A DNA stretch of 64,000 bases from Bacteroidales bacterium (GCA_017447265.1 JAFSOA010000001.1:248001-312000), one strand, 5' to 3'. Positions 26,487-34,970 are shown, numbered from the stretch's first letter. A program made the numbers and translations. Notes: generated from the letters alone by a model not told the origin.

Positions 26487-27149
26487 TTACGCCTCGGTGG
26501 GAACGATGTCGGTTTCTTCTTCTTTTTGTTCTTCTTTTTCTTTTTTGCTCAGGATCTCGTCGGCCTTCTTGGAGAAGAAGTCGTACATCACGCCTTCGAC
26601 GGCCACCATGATGGCGCAGGAGAGAATGGCAGCGACGCCGCACAGCACCATGCCGACTTTCGGGATGGCGGTGAGGATGCCGCAGATGACGCTGATCAGC
26701 AAGCCGCAGAGGAGGCCGACCAGGAAGATCCGCCATTTGTTGCCGAAGGTGGAATCATAGCTCAACTGGAGCGATTTGAGCGGGGATACTTTCTTGTCGA
26801 GGAAGAAATAGACGGCGAAGCCCCAGGCGATGCTCATCACGAGGCCCGGGATGAGTATGAAGAAGCAAGCGACGGTGATGCCCATGTAGAGCAGGCCGAG
26901 CAGGAGAAAGAATCCGCTGAGATTCTTGAAGTTTTCTTTCGCGAAGATGGCGGTCGGATCGATGGTCTCGCCGCGGCCGATGCCGATGACGGCCTTGTAG
27001 AGACCGATGGTGGTGCCGATATTGAGATAGGGGATCCAGACAGTCACTGCGTAGAGGATGACCATCAGCAGGAGGGGAAAGAAGTTCTTCAGGCCATACA
27101 GGATGCCTTCCCGGATGGTCTGCATGATGTCGAGTTTCTCAGTTGCCAT
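26487..27149 (-). CDS. Integral membrane protein of unknown function
   Basis: A 220-residue protein with about five or six hydrophobic segments (for example FFPLLLMVILYAVTVWIPYL at ~23-42, then GLLCGLLISVICGILTAI at ~145). It ends with a charged tail rich in Lys and Glu (LSKKEKEEQKEEETD). It does not match a family I can name with certainty. The DUF975-like arrangement of Gly/Pro-rich helices is only suggestive. It lies between alr and the MMPL exporter with short gaps (43 and 7 nt) and no visible promoter, so it is probably an operon partner of the exporter. Confidence 0.6.
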   Translation of the reverse strand: MATEKLDIMQTIREGILYGLKNFFPLLLMVILYAVTVWIPYLNIGTTIGLYKAVIGIGRGETIDPTAIFAKENFKNLSGFFLLLGLLYMGITVACFFILIPGLVMSIAWGFAVYFFLDKKVSPLKSLQLSYDSTFGNKWRIFLVGLLCGLLISVICGILTAIPKVGMVLCGVAAILSCAIMVAVEGVMYDFFSKKADEILSKKEKEEQKEEETDIVPTEA

Positions 27150-27192
27150 GGTAGTAAATGATTGTTTTGGTTTTAGTATTCGAAAGTCGGGG

Positions 27193-28302
27193 TCAGTCCA
27201 CGATGACGCGGTTCACGCGCCGGGGGATCGACGTGAAAATTTCATAGGGGATGGTGTCGAGGACCTTGGCCAGGTCGCCGGCAGTCGGCTTGTCGCCGAA
27301 GATGGTCACCATGTCGCCTTCCTGGCAGTCGATGCCGGTGACGTCGAGCATGCACATGTCCATGCAGATGTTGCCGATGGTGGGAGCCATGTGGCCGTTG
27401 ACCTCGAAACTGGCGCGTCCGCAGCCCAAATGGCGGTTGATGCCGTCGGCATAGCCCACGCAGAGCGTGGCGGAGCGGGTGATGCCCTCATGCAGGAGGC
27501 CGTGGCGGCCGTAGCCGATGGTGCCGTCTTCGGGCTTCAGGTCCTTGATCTGCAGGATGGGGCAGCGGAAGAAGGCGGCGGGTTTCAGCCGCGGGTCGGA
27601 GACGGCGCTGATGCCATAGATGCCGATGCCCAGGCGTACCATGTCGTACTGGTATTCGGTGAAGCGCTCGATGCCGGCCGAGTTGAGCACGTGGCGCAGC
27701 GGCTTGTAAGGCAGGTGCTGCATGATCTGTGTGCTGAGTTTCTCGTAGAGCCGGATCTGGCCCAGGGTGAATTCATCGTGCTGCACTTCGTCGGAAGCGG
27801 CCAGGTGCGTATAGAGTCCCTCGATATGGATCTCCGGGCTTTCGGCGAGGAAGTCGATCAGGGCAGGGACTTCTTTTTCCATGAAACCGAGGCGGTGCAT
27901 GCCCGTGTCGAGGTTGATGTGCACGGGGTAATCCCGCCGGCCGATGCAGCGCAACTCATCGCGCAGGCGTGTGAGCGCGAGGAGGTCGGGAATGCCGGGT
28001 TCCAGTCCGTAGCGGATGATCTCGGGATAGTCGTCGGTGCCGGTGGTCAGCACGAGAATCGGCAGGTTGATGCCGGCCTTGCGCAGTTCCACGCCCTCGC
28101 CGGGCAGGGCCACGCCCAGATAGTCGGCGCCCGCCTGCTCCATCTCCTTGGCGAACGGTACGGCGCCGTGGCCATAGCCGTTGGCCTTGACCAGGATCAG
28201 GATCCGGGTCTCAGGCTTGAGAAGGGAGCGGAAATGGATGTAATTGTTCCGAATACCACTGCGGCTCAATTCGAGCCGCGCCAAAGGGGGATTCTGTGCC
28301 AT
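27193..28302 (-). CDS. alr: Alanine racemase
   Basis: A 369-residue PLP enzyme that makes D-alanine for peptidoglycan. The PLP-lysine is in LILVKANGYGHGAVPF (Lys39). NLDTGMHRLGF and HVLNSAGIERF follow, and the second catalytic residue is the Tyr in LCVGYADGINR. TIGNICMDMCMLDVT is the C-terminal family block. The start is the ATG reading MAQNPPLARLEL; a longer frame would begin inside the -7 box. Unusually it heads a run that continues into a membrane protein, an MMPL exporter and fatty-acid kinase genes. Confidence 0.94.
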   Translation of the reverse strand: MAQNPPLARLELSRSGIRNNYIHFRSLLKPETRILILVKANGYGHGAVPFAKEMEQAGADYLGVALPGEGVELRKAGINLPILVLTTGTDDYPEIIRYGLEPGIPDLLALTRLRDELRCIGRRDYPVHINLDTGMHRLGFMEKEVPALIDFLAESPEIHIEGLYTHLAASDEVQHDEFTLGQIRLYEKLSTQIMQHLPYKPLRHVLNSAGIERFTEYQYDMVRLGIGIYGISAVSDPRLKPAAFFRCPILQIKDLKPEDGTIGYGRHGLLHEGITRSATLCVGYADGINRHLGCGRASFEVNGHMAPTIGNICMDMCMLDVTGIDCQEGDMVTIFGDKPTAGDLAKVLDTIPYEIFTSIPRRVNRVIVD

Positions 28303-28320
28303 CGTTTTCGCTTTAATCCA

Positions 28321-28328
28321 CAAAAATA
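28321..28328 (-). promoter_or_regulatory. -7 box of alr and probably the downstream lipid genes
   Basis: TATTTTTG on the minus strand, 18 nt before the alr ATG. It fixes the alr start. No further -7 box was found before the acyl carrier gene, so it may serve the whole eight-gene run. Confidence 0.6.
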
Positions 28329-28359
28329 ACGATTTGACGATAAAGTTATACTCCGCCCG

Positions 28360-29499
28360 CTAAAAAATGTCGGGGAAGAAGAGGCCGGCGATGAGCACGC
28401 CCGCGAGCATCAGCCCTGCTACAGAGTAGCAGACGATGCGGAGATTGCGGCTGCTGCGGGGTGTTTCGCCTTCCTGTGCGGCCAGGATGAGAAAGCAGGC
28501 GTAATTGACGAAACCGAACATCGGCAACAGGTAAATCTGCAGTTTGCCGCTGAACAGGGACATGACGACGAAGAAGGTGGCGGAAACCACCAGGAAAAAG
28601 CGCTCCGGGGGCTGGAGCCGGCGCCGGACGGCCGCCCGGATGCCGACAGGGATGGTCAGCAGCGACCAGGGCCCCATGGCATACCAGACCACATACAGAT
28701 ACCAGTACACGGGCCGTTTGTGGTGGAATGCGTCGACAGCGCGCCCTACGGTCTGGTGGATCAGCAGATTGTCGATATAGTCGCGTCCGCCTTCCAGGTA
28801 GACGAAGCCCCACCAGGTGCCGCAGAGAAGGATGAGTGTCAGCCAGGTGCGCCAGCCCCAGGCCCGGCCGAAGCTGCGCAGCCTGCGCTCGCCCAGCAGC
28901 CAGACGAAACAGCCCAGCAGCGGGAAAAGGAAACCGGCCGGGCCCTTCGTGAAAATGGCGCCGAATACGGCCAGGGCGAAGCCCCAGGGCAGCCAGGCAC
29001 ACTTCTCCCCCTGGTCCATGCGCCAGAACAGCCACATGGCCAGCGTGATGAAAAAGCACATGAGCATGTCCATGCGCAGCACCACGGCGCCCCCCAGGAA
29101 ATAAGCCGTGGTCAGCAGTGCAAGCTCGGCGGCGATGTGCCAGGAGCGGGAAAGCCGCTCACCGCACCAGCGGTTGAAGAGGACCAGGATGCCGAAGGCC
29201 GGCAGCAGCGAGAAGAGTTCCAGCAGGGGGATGCAGTGGAAGCCCAGCAGCTGGCGGAACAGCATGATGATCCAGAAATAGAGCGGGGGCTTGTCGGCGT
29301 AGGCCGCGCCGTCGAGATACAGGCACCAGCGATGCCCGTCGCGCAGCGCCTCGTCGGCGATCTGCAGGTATTTCAGTTCGTTGTCGGGCGTGGGCTCCCG
29401 GCGCAGTAGCAGCGGCAGGAAAAGCAGCAGGTAGAGGGCCAGCCGCAGCCACTGTGCATCCAGCAGCCGCTCCCTCAGGCTTTTCTTTCCCGGTTCCAT
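28360..29499 (-). CDS. GT83/ArnT-like membrane glycosyltransferase
   Basis: A 379-residue protein with about ten hydrophobic segments. The first periplasmic loop carries EPTPDNELKYLQIADE and AYADKPPLYFWIIMLF (~30-80), the D.E and KPPLYFW signature of ArnT/PMT-type GT83 enzymes. These transfer a sugar from undecaprenyl phosphate to lipid A or another glycolipid on the outer face of the inner membrane. The start is the ATG reading MEPGKKS, 25 nt inside the LAB_N gene. A GT2 and a LAB_N protein encoded just upstream would supply and flip the lipid-linked sugar. Confidence 0.82.
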   Translation of the reverse strand: MEPGKKSLRERLLDAQWLRLALYLLLFLPLLLRREPTPDNELKYLQIADEALRDGHRWCLYLDGAAYADKPPLYFWIIMLFRQLLGFHCIPLLELFSLLPAFGILVLFNRWCGERLSRSWHIAAELALLTTAYFLGGAVVLRMDMLMCFFITLAMWLFWRMDQGEKCAWLPWGFALAVFGAIFTKGPAGFLFPLLGCFVWLLGERRLRSFGRAWGWRTWLTLILLCGTWWGFVYLEGGRDYIDNLLIHQTVGRAVDAFHHKRPVYWYLYVVWYAMGPWSLLTIPVGIRAAVRRRLQPPERFFLVVSATFFVVMSLFSGKLQIYLLPMFGFVNYACFLILAAQEGETPRSSRNLRIVCYSVAGLMLAGVLIAGLFFPDIF

Positions 29500-30110
29500 A
29501 GCATCAAGTTGCGGATGTAAGTGAAGAGACCGCACAACTCGGCCGCCACCACTACGGGATCACGCCGCAGAATGCCGTAGATCAGGATGATGGCTGCACC
29601 CAGGGTGCTGATGAGCCAAAAGCCGGCGGGCAGCAGCGAGCTGTTCCGGCGGGCGGAGTAGATGGCCTGGTAGAGGAAGCGCAGGGAGAAGATGATCTGG
29701 CCGACGGAGCCGAAGATCAGCAGGCTGCGCGGAATGGCATCGTTCTGGAAGAGGGAGGCGGAAACGTCGGACCAGTCGGTGGCCATCCCGGCGAGGACCG
29801 CCACGGGAACAAGCTGCAGCAGGCCCACGACCCCGTAGCGCCAGGCACCCAGTTTCGCCCAGGCACCCTTGGCGCCCAGGTTCCAGATGTACACATAGTA
29901 GCCGATCAGCTGGCCCAGGATCAGGGCGAAGTCGTTGCGCAGCCAGCCGTATAGCAGATAGAGCAGTGAACCGCACAGTCCCAGTATCCAGAAAACGGTG
30001 GGGTTCACCACTTTGCGGGCTTTCTCCGACTGCAGCCACTGAATGAGCATGCGGGCGGCAAAGAGCAGTTGCGCCAGGGTGCCGAGGGCAAAGATCCAGA
30101 GCTGGTCCAT
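29475..30110 (-). CDS. Duplicated LAB_N-domain membrane protein
   Basis: A 211-residue protein made of two related halves. The first (FALGTLAQLLFAARMLIQWL, then NPTVFWILGLCGSLLYLLYG, ~6-60) is a LAB_N domain. The second half repeats the pattern (FGSVGQIIFSLRFLYQAIYS, then LPAGFWLISTLGAAIILIYG, ~133-185). LAB_N was named from the lipid-A disaccharide synthase N-terminus but resembles small multi-helix transporters. Between a polyprenyl-phosphate GT2 and a GT83 it is a candidate flippase for the lipid-linked sugar, by analogy with ArnE/ArnF. That role is inference. Confidence 0.8.
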   Translation of the reverse strand: MDQLWIFALGTLAQLLFAARMLIQWLQSEKARKVVNPTVFWILGLCGSLLYLLYGWLRNDFALILGQLIGYYVYIWNLGAKGAWAKLGAWRYGVVGLLQLVPVAVLAGMATDWSDVSASLFQNDAIPRSLLIFGSVGQIIFSLRFLYQAIYSARRNSSLLPAGFWLISTLGAAIILIYGILRRDPVVVAAELCGLFTYIRNLMLWNRERKA

Positions 30111-30844
30111 CAGTCGAGTTTGCGTTTGTCGATGGTGTAATTCACCCAGCGGCGCAGGTACCAGCGGTAGCCGAAGGTGTCGCGGATCGGGCCCCAGAAA
30201 CGATTTTTCAGGCTGAACTTGCTGTGGCCGGCGGTTCGCGGATGATGGTGTACCGGAATCTGCAGATAGTCTCCGCCCATGCTGCTGATCAGGGCGGGGA
30301 GGAAGCGGTGCATGCCGTTCAGGCAGGGCAGGCGCCGGGCATAGGCCGTCTGGATCACTTTCAGCGGGCAGCCGGTATCCCGGGCCGTGTCATGAACGAG
30401 GCGCCGCCGCCAGCGGTTGGCGAAGCGGGAGATGAAACGTTTGCCGAAGCTGTCTTTCCGGCCGGTCCGGACCCCCATGACCATGGCGTGTTCCCCGGCG
30501 TGGGGGAGCAGCAGGTCGAAGTCTTCGGGGTCCGTCTGCAGGTCGGCGTCAAGGTATCCGGCCAGGGGGGATTCGCAGGCTTCGAAGCCGGCTTTGAGCG
30601 CGGCGCTCAGGCCGCGGTTCCGGGCGAAGTGCAGGAAAAAGAAGTCTTTGTGCCGCCGGCACATCGCTTCCAGGAGCGGGCTTCCGCCATCGGTGGAGCC
30701 ATCGTCCACGAAGAGCACGCAGGCGGGTTGTACGGCGGCGCGCTGCAGGTAGGCGGCCAGCCGCTGTTCCAGCTGCGGCAGGTTGTCCCGCTCGTTAAAG
30801 AGGGGTACGACGATAGTAAAACGATAGGAAGCGGTGCCGTTCAT
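30110..30844 (-). CDS. GT2 polyprenyl-phosphate glycosyltransferase (DPM1/ArnC-like)
   Basis: A 244-residue GT-A enzyme without C-terminal TM helices: TIVVPLFNERDNLPQLE, FVDDGSTDGG (~45), then AGYLDADLQTDPEDF (DxD, ~97-103), GVRTGRKDSFGKRFISRFAN and DTGCPLKVIQ, all typical of dolichyl/undecaprenyl-phosphate glycosyltransferases. It would make the lipid-linked sugar donor used by the GT83 enzyme two genes downstream. It shares one base with the LAB_N gene (TGATG). The start is the ATG 6 nt after a -7 box, so the mRNA is nearly leaderless; the longer in-frame start lies upstream of that box. Confidence 0.86.
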   Translation of the reverse strand: MNGTASYRFTIVVPLFNERDNLPQLEQRLAAYLQRAAVQPACVLFVDDGSTDGGSPLLEAMCRRHKDFFFLHFARNRGLSAALKAGFEACESPLAGYLDADLQTDPEDFDLLLPHAGEHAMVMGVRTGRKDSFGKRFISRFANRWRRRLVHDTARDTGCPLKVIQTAYARRLPCLNGMHRFLPALISSMGGDYLQIPVHHHPRTAGHSKFSLKNRFWGPIRDTFGYRWYLRRWVNYTIDKRKLD

Positions 30845-30850
30845 CGCGTG

Positions 30851-30858
30851 CAAAGATA
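30851..30858 (-). promoter_or_regulatory. -7 box of the GT2/LAB_N/GT83 triad
   Basis: TATCTTTG on the minus strand, only 6 nt before the GT2 ATG. The transcript should start within ~2 nt of the start codon. Confidence 0.62.
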
Positions 30859-30948
30859 GCAAACTTGCAGGATGAATTTTTGGTAGTATGGAGATAATTT
30901 TGTAATTATGTGGTTTAAAATGCGTGAAAACGCGCAAATCGTACAGGA

Positions 30949-32946
30949 ATGCGCCGCAAATTCGTCCTCGTGCTGACCGCCCTGCTGGTCTTTTCGCTGC
31001 AGCTGGATGCCGTGAAGGCCTGGCCGTATCCTGTGCGGGTGCAGCAGCCGGACGGCAGTGTGATGACCATCCTCCTGCACGGCGATGAGAACCGTTCCTG
31101 GAAGACCACGCTCGACGGCCGCCCCGTATGCCAGGATGCGCAGGGATGGTGGCGCGTGACCGATTCCCTGCCGCCCCGGACCCCCTTGCTCAAGAAGCAG
31201 CTCAACCCTGAGGGCGGTTCGCTGGCCCTTTTCCTGGCCACCAAAGCGTTCGTCAATGTGCGGACCCTTGTGATTCCGGTCCAGTTCCAGGACCGTAAGT
31301 TCACCATCCCTTCCCCCCGCAACACCATCTACAACCTGTTCAACCAGCAGTATTATGCGGACAATGGGGCCACCGGCAGCGTGCTCGACTGGTTCCGCGA
31401 CAACCTGGGAACCAGCAGCAATTTCAGCTTTGAGGTCTGCGACGTGGTGACCCTGCCCAACAATGTGGCCTGGTACGGCGCCAACACCGACGGCGTCACC
31501 GACCGGAATATCAAGCAGATGGTGCTTCACGCCTGCTCGTTTGCCGATGCAGCCGGCGTGGATTTCTCCCGCTACGACTTCGACGGCGACGGGGTGGTGG
31601 ACAATGTGTTCCTCTTCTTCGCCGGTCACAACGAAGCCGAAGGCGGCGGCGACAACACCCTCTGGCCCCAGTCGTGGAACATCGCCGACCTGGGCCTCAT
31701 GCTTGACGGCATGAAGATCTCGAATTTCTCGCTCTATTCGGAATATTCCGGTCCTTCGGGCTACCAGTTCGCCGGCATCGGCACGATCTGCCACGAATAC
31801 TGCCATTTCCTGGGTCTCCCGGACCTCTACGACGTCAACGATGACGAAGAAGGCGCGGGTCCCGGCCTGTATGGTTCCCTCTCCATCATGGACCGCGGCA
31901 ACTACAACAACGACGGCCGTACGCCGCCCTACCTGACCATCTTTGAGCGCCAGCTCATCGGCCTGGCACGGACCACGCCCCTGAAGACGGAGCAGGCACT
32001 GCTGGTTCCGCCGGTGCAGTACGCCACGCAGGCATATCTCCTGCCCACGGGCAACGCGGGCGAGGATTTCTGGCTCGAATACCGGGACGGCTCGAAATGG
32101 GATGCCGCCATCGGCGGCACGGGCCTGGTGGTCTACCAGGTCGACAAGAGCGGCAATGCGGCCGGCTCGATGACGGCGCGCATGCGCTGGGCGACCAATG
32201 CCGTCAACGGCTGCGCCGCCCATCCCTGCCTTCGTTTCGTTCCTTCGACCGGCGCCGAAGCCACGGGCGTGGAAGATGCCTTCTATCCCGGCCCCAGAAA
32301 TGTGCGGACCCTCCATTCCACGTACCTGTTCCCGCTGCGTGCCTGGAGTGGCAAGGGCGTCGGACTGGGCCTGACCGAGATCACCCGCACCCCCGACGGC
32401 ATCAGCTGCCAGCTGGTTTTCGACAACAGCTGGGACCTCCCCGTGATGACGGGCTACTCCATCGTTCCGGGCCAGACCTCCGCCCAGCTGAGCTGGGAAA
32501 GCGACAAGACGGCCGGCGGCCAGTGGAACCTCCGCTGGGGCGCCGTCAGCGGTATCAGCAACCAGACGGTGGCGGTGGGAAGCAAGAACCAGTATGTCTT
32601 CGAGGACCTGCTTCCGGGCGAAACCTATTACTGTGAACTGTATTACAGCCAGTGGAACGTCACGGGCCGCGTGTACCATCTTGAATTCCAGGCCCTCAGC
32701 CGATTGAGCGACTATCCGCTTATCGGCGCCGTGGACCGCAGCTGGCACCCGGGCGAACAGATCCGCCTCTTCCTGCTCAACTTGAGCGACGAAAATGCCG
32801 CCGTGAGCTGGACGGTCGACAACCAGCCCGTCAATGACGAAGTCTTTACTTTCACCCATGCCGGCACCTACAAGATCACCGCTGTCATCGTCTATTCCGA
32901 CGGGTCGCGGGAGACGCTCACCAAAATCCTGGAGGTAAAAGAATGA
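30949..32946 (+). CDS. M6-family secreted metalloprotease
   Basis: A 665-residue protein with a signal peptide (KFVLVLTALLVFSLQLDAV). An N-terminal M6 segment has TTLDGRPVCQDAQGWWRV (~55-75), and the catalytic zinc site is TICHEYCHFLGLPDLYD (HExxH ~282-286, followed by the conserved LPDLYD). A fibronectin-III-like domain (~500-590) and a PKD-like domain (~600-665) complete it. It resembles immune-inhibitor-A-like peptidases that Bacteroidetes use on extracellular protein. The stop overlaps the following small lipoprotein gene by 4 nt, so the two are probably expressed and perhaps act together. Confidence 0.88.
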   Translation: MRRKFVLVLTALLVFSLQLDAVKAWPYPVRVQQPDGSVMTILLHGDENRSWKTTLDGRPVCQDAQGWWRVTDSLPPRTPLLKKQLNPEGGSLALFLATKAFVNVRTLVIPVQFQDRKFTIPSPRNTIYNLFNQQYYADNGATGSVLDWFRDNLGTSSNFSFEVCDVVTLPNNVAWYGANTDGVTDRNIKQMVLHACSFADAAGVDFSRYDFDGDGVVDNVFLFFAGHNEAEGGGDNTLWPQSWNIADLGLMLDGMKISNFSLYSEYSGPSGYQFAGIGTICHEYCHFLGLPDLYDVNDDEEGAGPGLYGSLSIMDRGNYNNDGRTPPYLTIFERQLIGLARTTPLKTEQALLVPPVQYATQAYLLPTGNAGEDFWLEYRDGSKWDAAIGGTGLVVYQVDKSGNAAGSMTARMRWATNAVNGCAAHPCLRFVPSTGAEATGVEDAFYPGPRNVRTLHSTYLFPLRAWSGKGVGLGLTEITRTPDGISCQLVFDNSWDLPVMTGYSIVPGQTSAQLSWESDKTAGGQWNLRWGAVSGISNQTVAVGSKNQYVFEDLLPGETYYCELYYSQWNVTGRVYHLEFQALSRLSDYPLIGAVDRSWHPGEQIRLFLLNLSDENAAVSWTVDNQPVNDEVFTFTHAGTYKITAVIVYSDGSRETLTKILEVKE

Positions 32947-33416
32947 AACGGAACCTGTCTTTCATCCTGCGCCTGACCTTGTTGCTTGTGGTGACCGCCA
33001 CCAGCATGGCCGTTTCGTGCCCGCGTCCCGATCCGCCCGGGCCTGAGCCTCCGGACCCGGTCATCACCAAGTCGCAGGAGCGCCAGCAGCTCGAATCCTC
33101 CTACACGGAGGGCCTGTATCTCAAGGGAGCCATCGCCCTGGCATACAACCAGGCGATGTACCAGCGCGCCGCCAGCCGCGACCGCGGCACCTACCGCATC
33201 CAGAGCGACGACCAGACCCGCTACCTGCACGTGCGCTACACCGAGGAGATTCCCTCCGCCGAGGGAGAAGAAGTGGAGTGCGAGATCCAGTACCGCCTGG
33301 CTGCCGGAGAGCAGACCACGCTGATCGTCAAGCTCATCGTTGTCAAAGCAACGGAGGAATACCTCTGGCTCTGGAACGAATTCCAGAAAGTCGGCATGAT
33401 TGTCCAGCGAATCTGA
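32943..33416 (+). CDS. Small lipoprotein of unknown function, partner of the M6 protease
   Basis: A 157-residue protein with a lipoprotein signal ending MAVSC and a Pro-rich linker (PRPDPPGPEPPDP) after the Cys. The rest has no family I recognise: a helical segment SQERQQLESSYTEG and a strand-rich C-terminus. It is likely anchored in the outer membrane. The 4-nt overlap with the M6 protease gene suggests a function linked to that enzyme, for example anchoring or inhibition, but nothing in the sequence proves it. Confidence 0.65.
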   Translation: MKRNLSFILRLTLLLVVTATSMAVSCPRPDPPGPEPPDPVITKSQERQQLESSYTEGLYLKGAIALAYNQAMYQRAASRDRGTYRIQSDDQTRYLHVRYTEEIPSAEGEEVECEIQYRLAAGEQTTLIVKLIVVKATEEYLWLWNEFQKVGMIVQRI

Positions 33417-33421
33417 GCCGC

Positions 33422-33820
33422 ATGGACGAAATCTACGATCCCTTGCGCCGGAAGAATGTCGCCTGCACGCCAGAAGAGGTGGTGCGGCAGCAGGTGATCC
33501 ACTGGCTTCATGAGCGTTGCGGTGTCTCACTCGCCCGCATGACCAGTGAATACGGCTTCCAATACAACCGCCGCCGGTACCGGGCCGACGTGCTGGTGTT
33601 CGACCGTGCGTTGCAGCCCCTGTTGCTGGTGGAGTGCAAGGCGCCGGGCGTTCCGCTGGGCGACGCGCTCGTGGAACAGGTGTTGCGTTACACCCGCGTG
33701 CTGCAGGTGCGTTACGTCCTGGTCACCAACGGCGCAACGACACATATCCTGCAGCGCCGCCCCGACGGCAGCGGTTTCGATCCCTGCCAGGCCATTCCGG
33801 AGGGCTGGCCGGATGTTTAA
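33422..33820 (+). CDS. HsdR-N-like (PF13588-type) nuclease-fold protein
   Basis: A 132-residue protein matching the N-terminal nuclease-like domain of type I restriction subunit R. It has PEEVVRQQVIHWLHERCG, YNRRRYRADVLVFDRALQPL (Asp of the PD-ExK core, ~55) and LLLVECKAPGVPL (the E-x-K part, ~70-72). No helicase, HsdM or HsdS is present nearby. The combination with a convergent holA is common in Bacteroidetes, so a core DNA-metabolism role is more likely than restriction. It starts 5 nt after the lipoprotein stop and overlaps holA by 4 bp tail to tail. Confidence 0.75.
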   Translation: MDEIYDPLRRKNVACTPEEVVRQQVIHWLHERCGVSLARMTSEYGFQYNRRRYRADVLVFDRALQPLLLVECKAPGVPLGDALVEQVLRYTRVLQVRYVLVTNGATTHILQRRPDGSGFDPCQAIPEGWPDV

Positions 33821-34875
33821 GCCAGGATTTTGGCGGTCAATTCTTTGAGGAGGTCTCCGTCGGAGGCTTCGCCGCGCGTGTTCGATTTGGAGCGCTGGTC
33901 GTATTCCTTGAGCAGGGCGATGACGCGCATCACTTTCTTGACCGGATAGTTGCGGATGGCGGTGTCGTATTCACCGCCGAAGTAGGGGTTGATGCCCAGC
34001 TGGGCGAGGATGTCGTTGCGCGAGACCCCGTCCTGCAGCAGGGCATGGTAGCGCAGCAGGCGGAGGAAATGGCTGCTCAGGGCGGCCATGGTCATCTGGA
34101 TGGGAAAGCGCTTGGGGGAATCGGCGAAGAAGCCCACAATGCGGAAAGCCTTGGCTGCGTCCCGCAGCGAGAGCGCTTTGGTCAGCTCGAAAGCCGAAAA
34201 GTCGCGGCTCATGCCTACGTTTTCCTCCACGTCCCGGGCGCTGATGCGCTGGCGGCCTTCGGGCAGGATTTTGCGCAGTTTCTCGATGGCCAGGGCGAGT
34301 TTCTGGAGGTCGGTGCCGGCCGATTCGGCCAGGAGCGAGGCGGCGTCGGGCGCGATGCTGAGTCCCTGTTCGGCCACGAAGCCGTCGATCCAGCGGGTGA
34401 TGCGGTAGTCGGGGATGGGGTTCGATTCGAAGGCCACGCCGACTTTTTTGGCGTTCTTGTAGAAGGTGGAGCGTTTGTCGATGTTCTTGCCGCTCTTGGT
34501 GGGATCGTTGTTGGTCTTGTAGCAGACCACGAGGACGGTCGTGGGCTGGATGCCTTCGAAATACACGCCGATGTCCTCCACTTTCTTCATCATCTGGGCC
34601 TCTTTGACGACGACGAGCTGGCGGGCAATCATCATGGGGAACTGGCGGGCGGCGCTCACCACCTGGTTGGCCGTTACGTCGGCGCCGAAGTACACCAGCT
34701 GCCCGAAGTCGCGCTCTTCGGGCGGGATCACGGTCTCCATCAACAGTTTACAGAGCTCGTCGATGTAGTAGTGTTCTTTGCCGAAGAGCAGGTAGAAGGG
34801 CTTGATGTCGCCGCGGAGGATTTCTTCGCGCAGCGCCTTGTATTCCTGAACGGTGTCTGTCGTCGTCTTGGCCAT
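33817..34875 (-). CDS. holA: DNA polymerase III delta subunit
   Basis: A 352-residue clamp-loader subunit. KPFYLLFGKEHYYIDEL at the N-terminus, VVVKEAQMMKK, TVLVVCYKTNNDPTKSGKN and VAFESNPIPDYRITRWIDGF (~150-170) match HolA. The C-terminal helical domain ends DLLKELTAKILA. HolA opens the sliding clamp as part of the gamma complex. The ATG is only 6 nt from the -7 box, so the message is nearly leaderless. The gene converges with the HsdR-N-like gene. Confidence 0.92.
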   Translation of the reverse strand: MAKTTTDTVQEYKALREEILRGDIKPFYLLFGKEHYYIDELCKLLMETVIPPEERDFGQLVYFGADVTANQVVSAARQFPMMIARQLVVVKEAQMMKKVEDIGVYFEGIQPTTVLVVCYKTNNDPTKSGKNIDKRSTFYKNAKKVGVAFESNPIPDYRITRWIDGFVAEQGLSIAPDAASLLAESAGTDLQKLALAIEKLRKILPEGRQRISARDVEENVGMSRDFSAFELTKALSLRDAAKAFRIVGFFADSPKRFPIQMTMAALSSHFLRLLRYHALLQDGVSRNDILAQLGINPYFGGEYDTAIRNYPVKKVMRVIALLKEYDQRSKSNTRGEASDGDLLKELTAKILA

Positions 34876-34881
34876 AGGTTA

Positions 34882-34889
34882 CAAATATA
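34882..34889 (-). promoter_or_regulatory. -7 box of holA
   Basis: TATATTTG on the minus strand, ending 6 nt before the holA ATG. Confidence 0.58.
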
Positions 34890-34905
34890 CGTAAAATAGC
34901 GCTTC

Positions 34906-34970
34906 GCTGAGCTCTGGTGTCCGTCTTGCTCCCGAAAAAAGGTCGCTTCGCCGGACACCACCCGCTCAGC
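34906..34970. repeat. Imperfect inverted repeat between holA and cca
   Basis: Arms at 34906-34923 and 34952-34970 pair through GCTGAGC/GCTCAGC and GGTGTCCG/CGGACACC, with a 28-nt loop. It lies between the two divergent -7 boxes and could be a cruciform, a solitary repeat element or a regulatory site. No second copy was seen in the window. Confidence 0.45.

Noticed and set aside
30841-32859. 672-codon minus-strand open frame
   Set aside because: Shadow of the M6 protease gene; no signal or motif and incompatible with the well-supported plus-strand gene.
33422-33820. Active type I restriction system
   Set aside because: Only the N-terminal nuclease-like domain exists; no motor, methylase or specificity subunit nearby.
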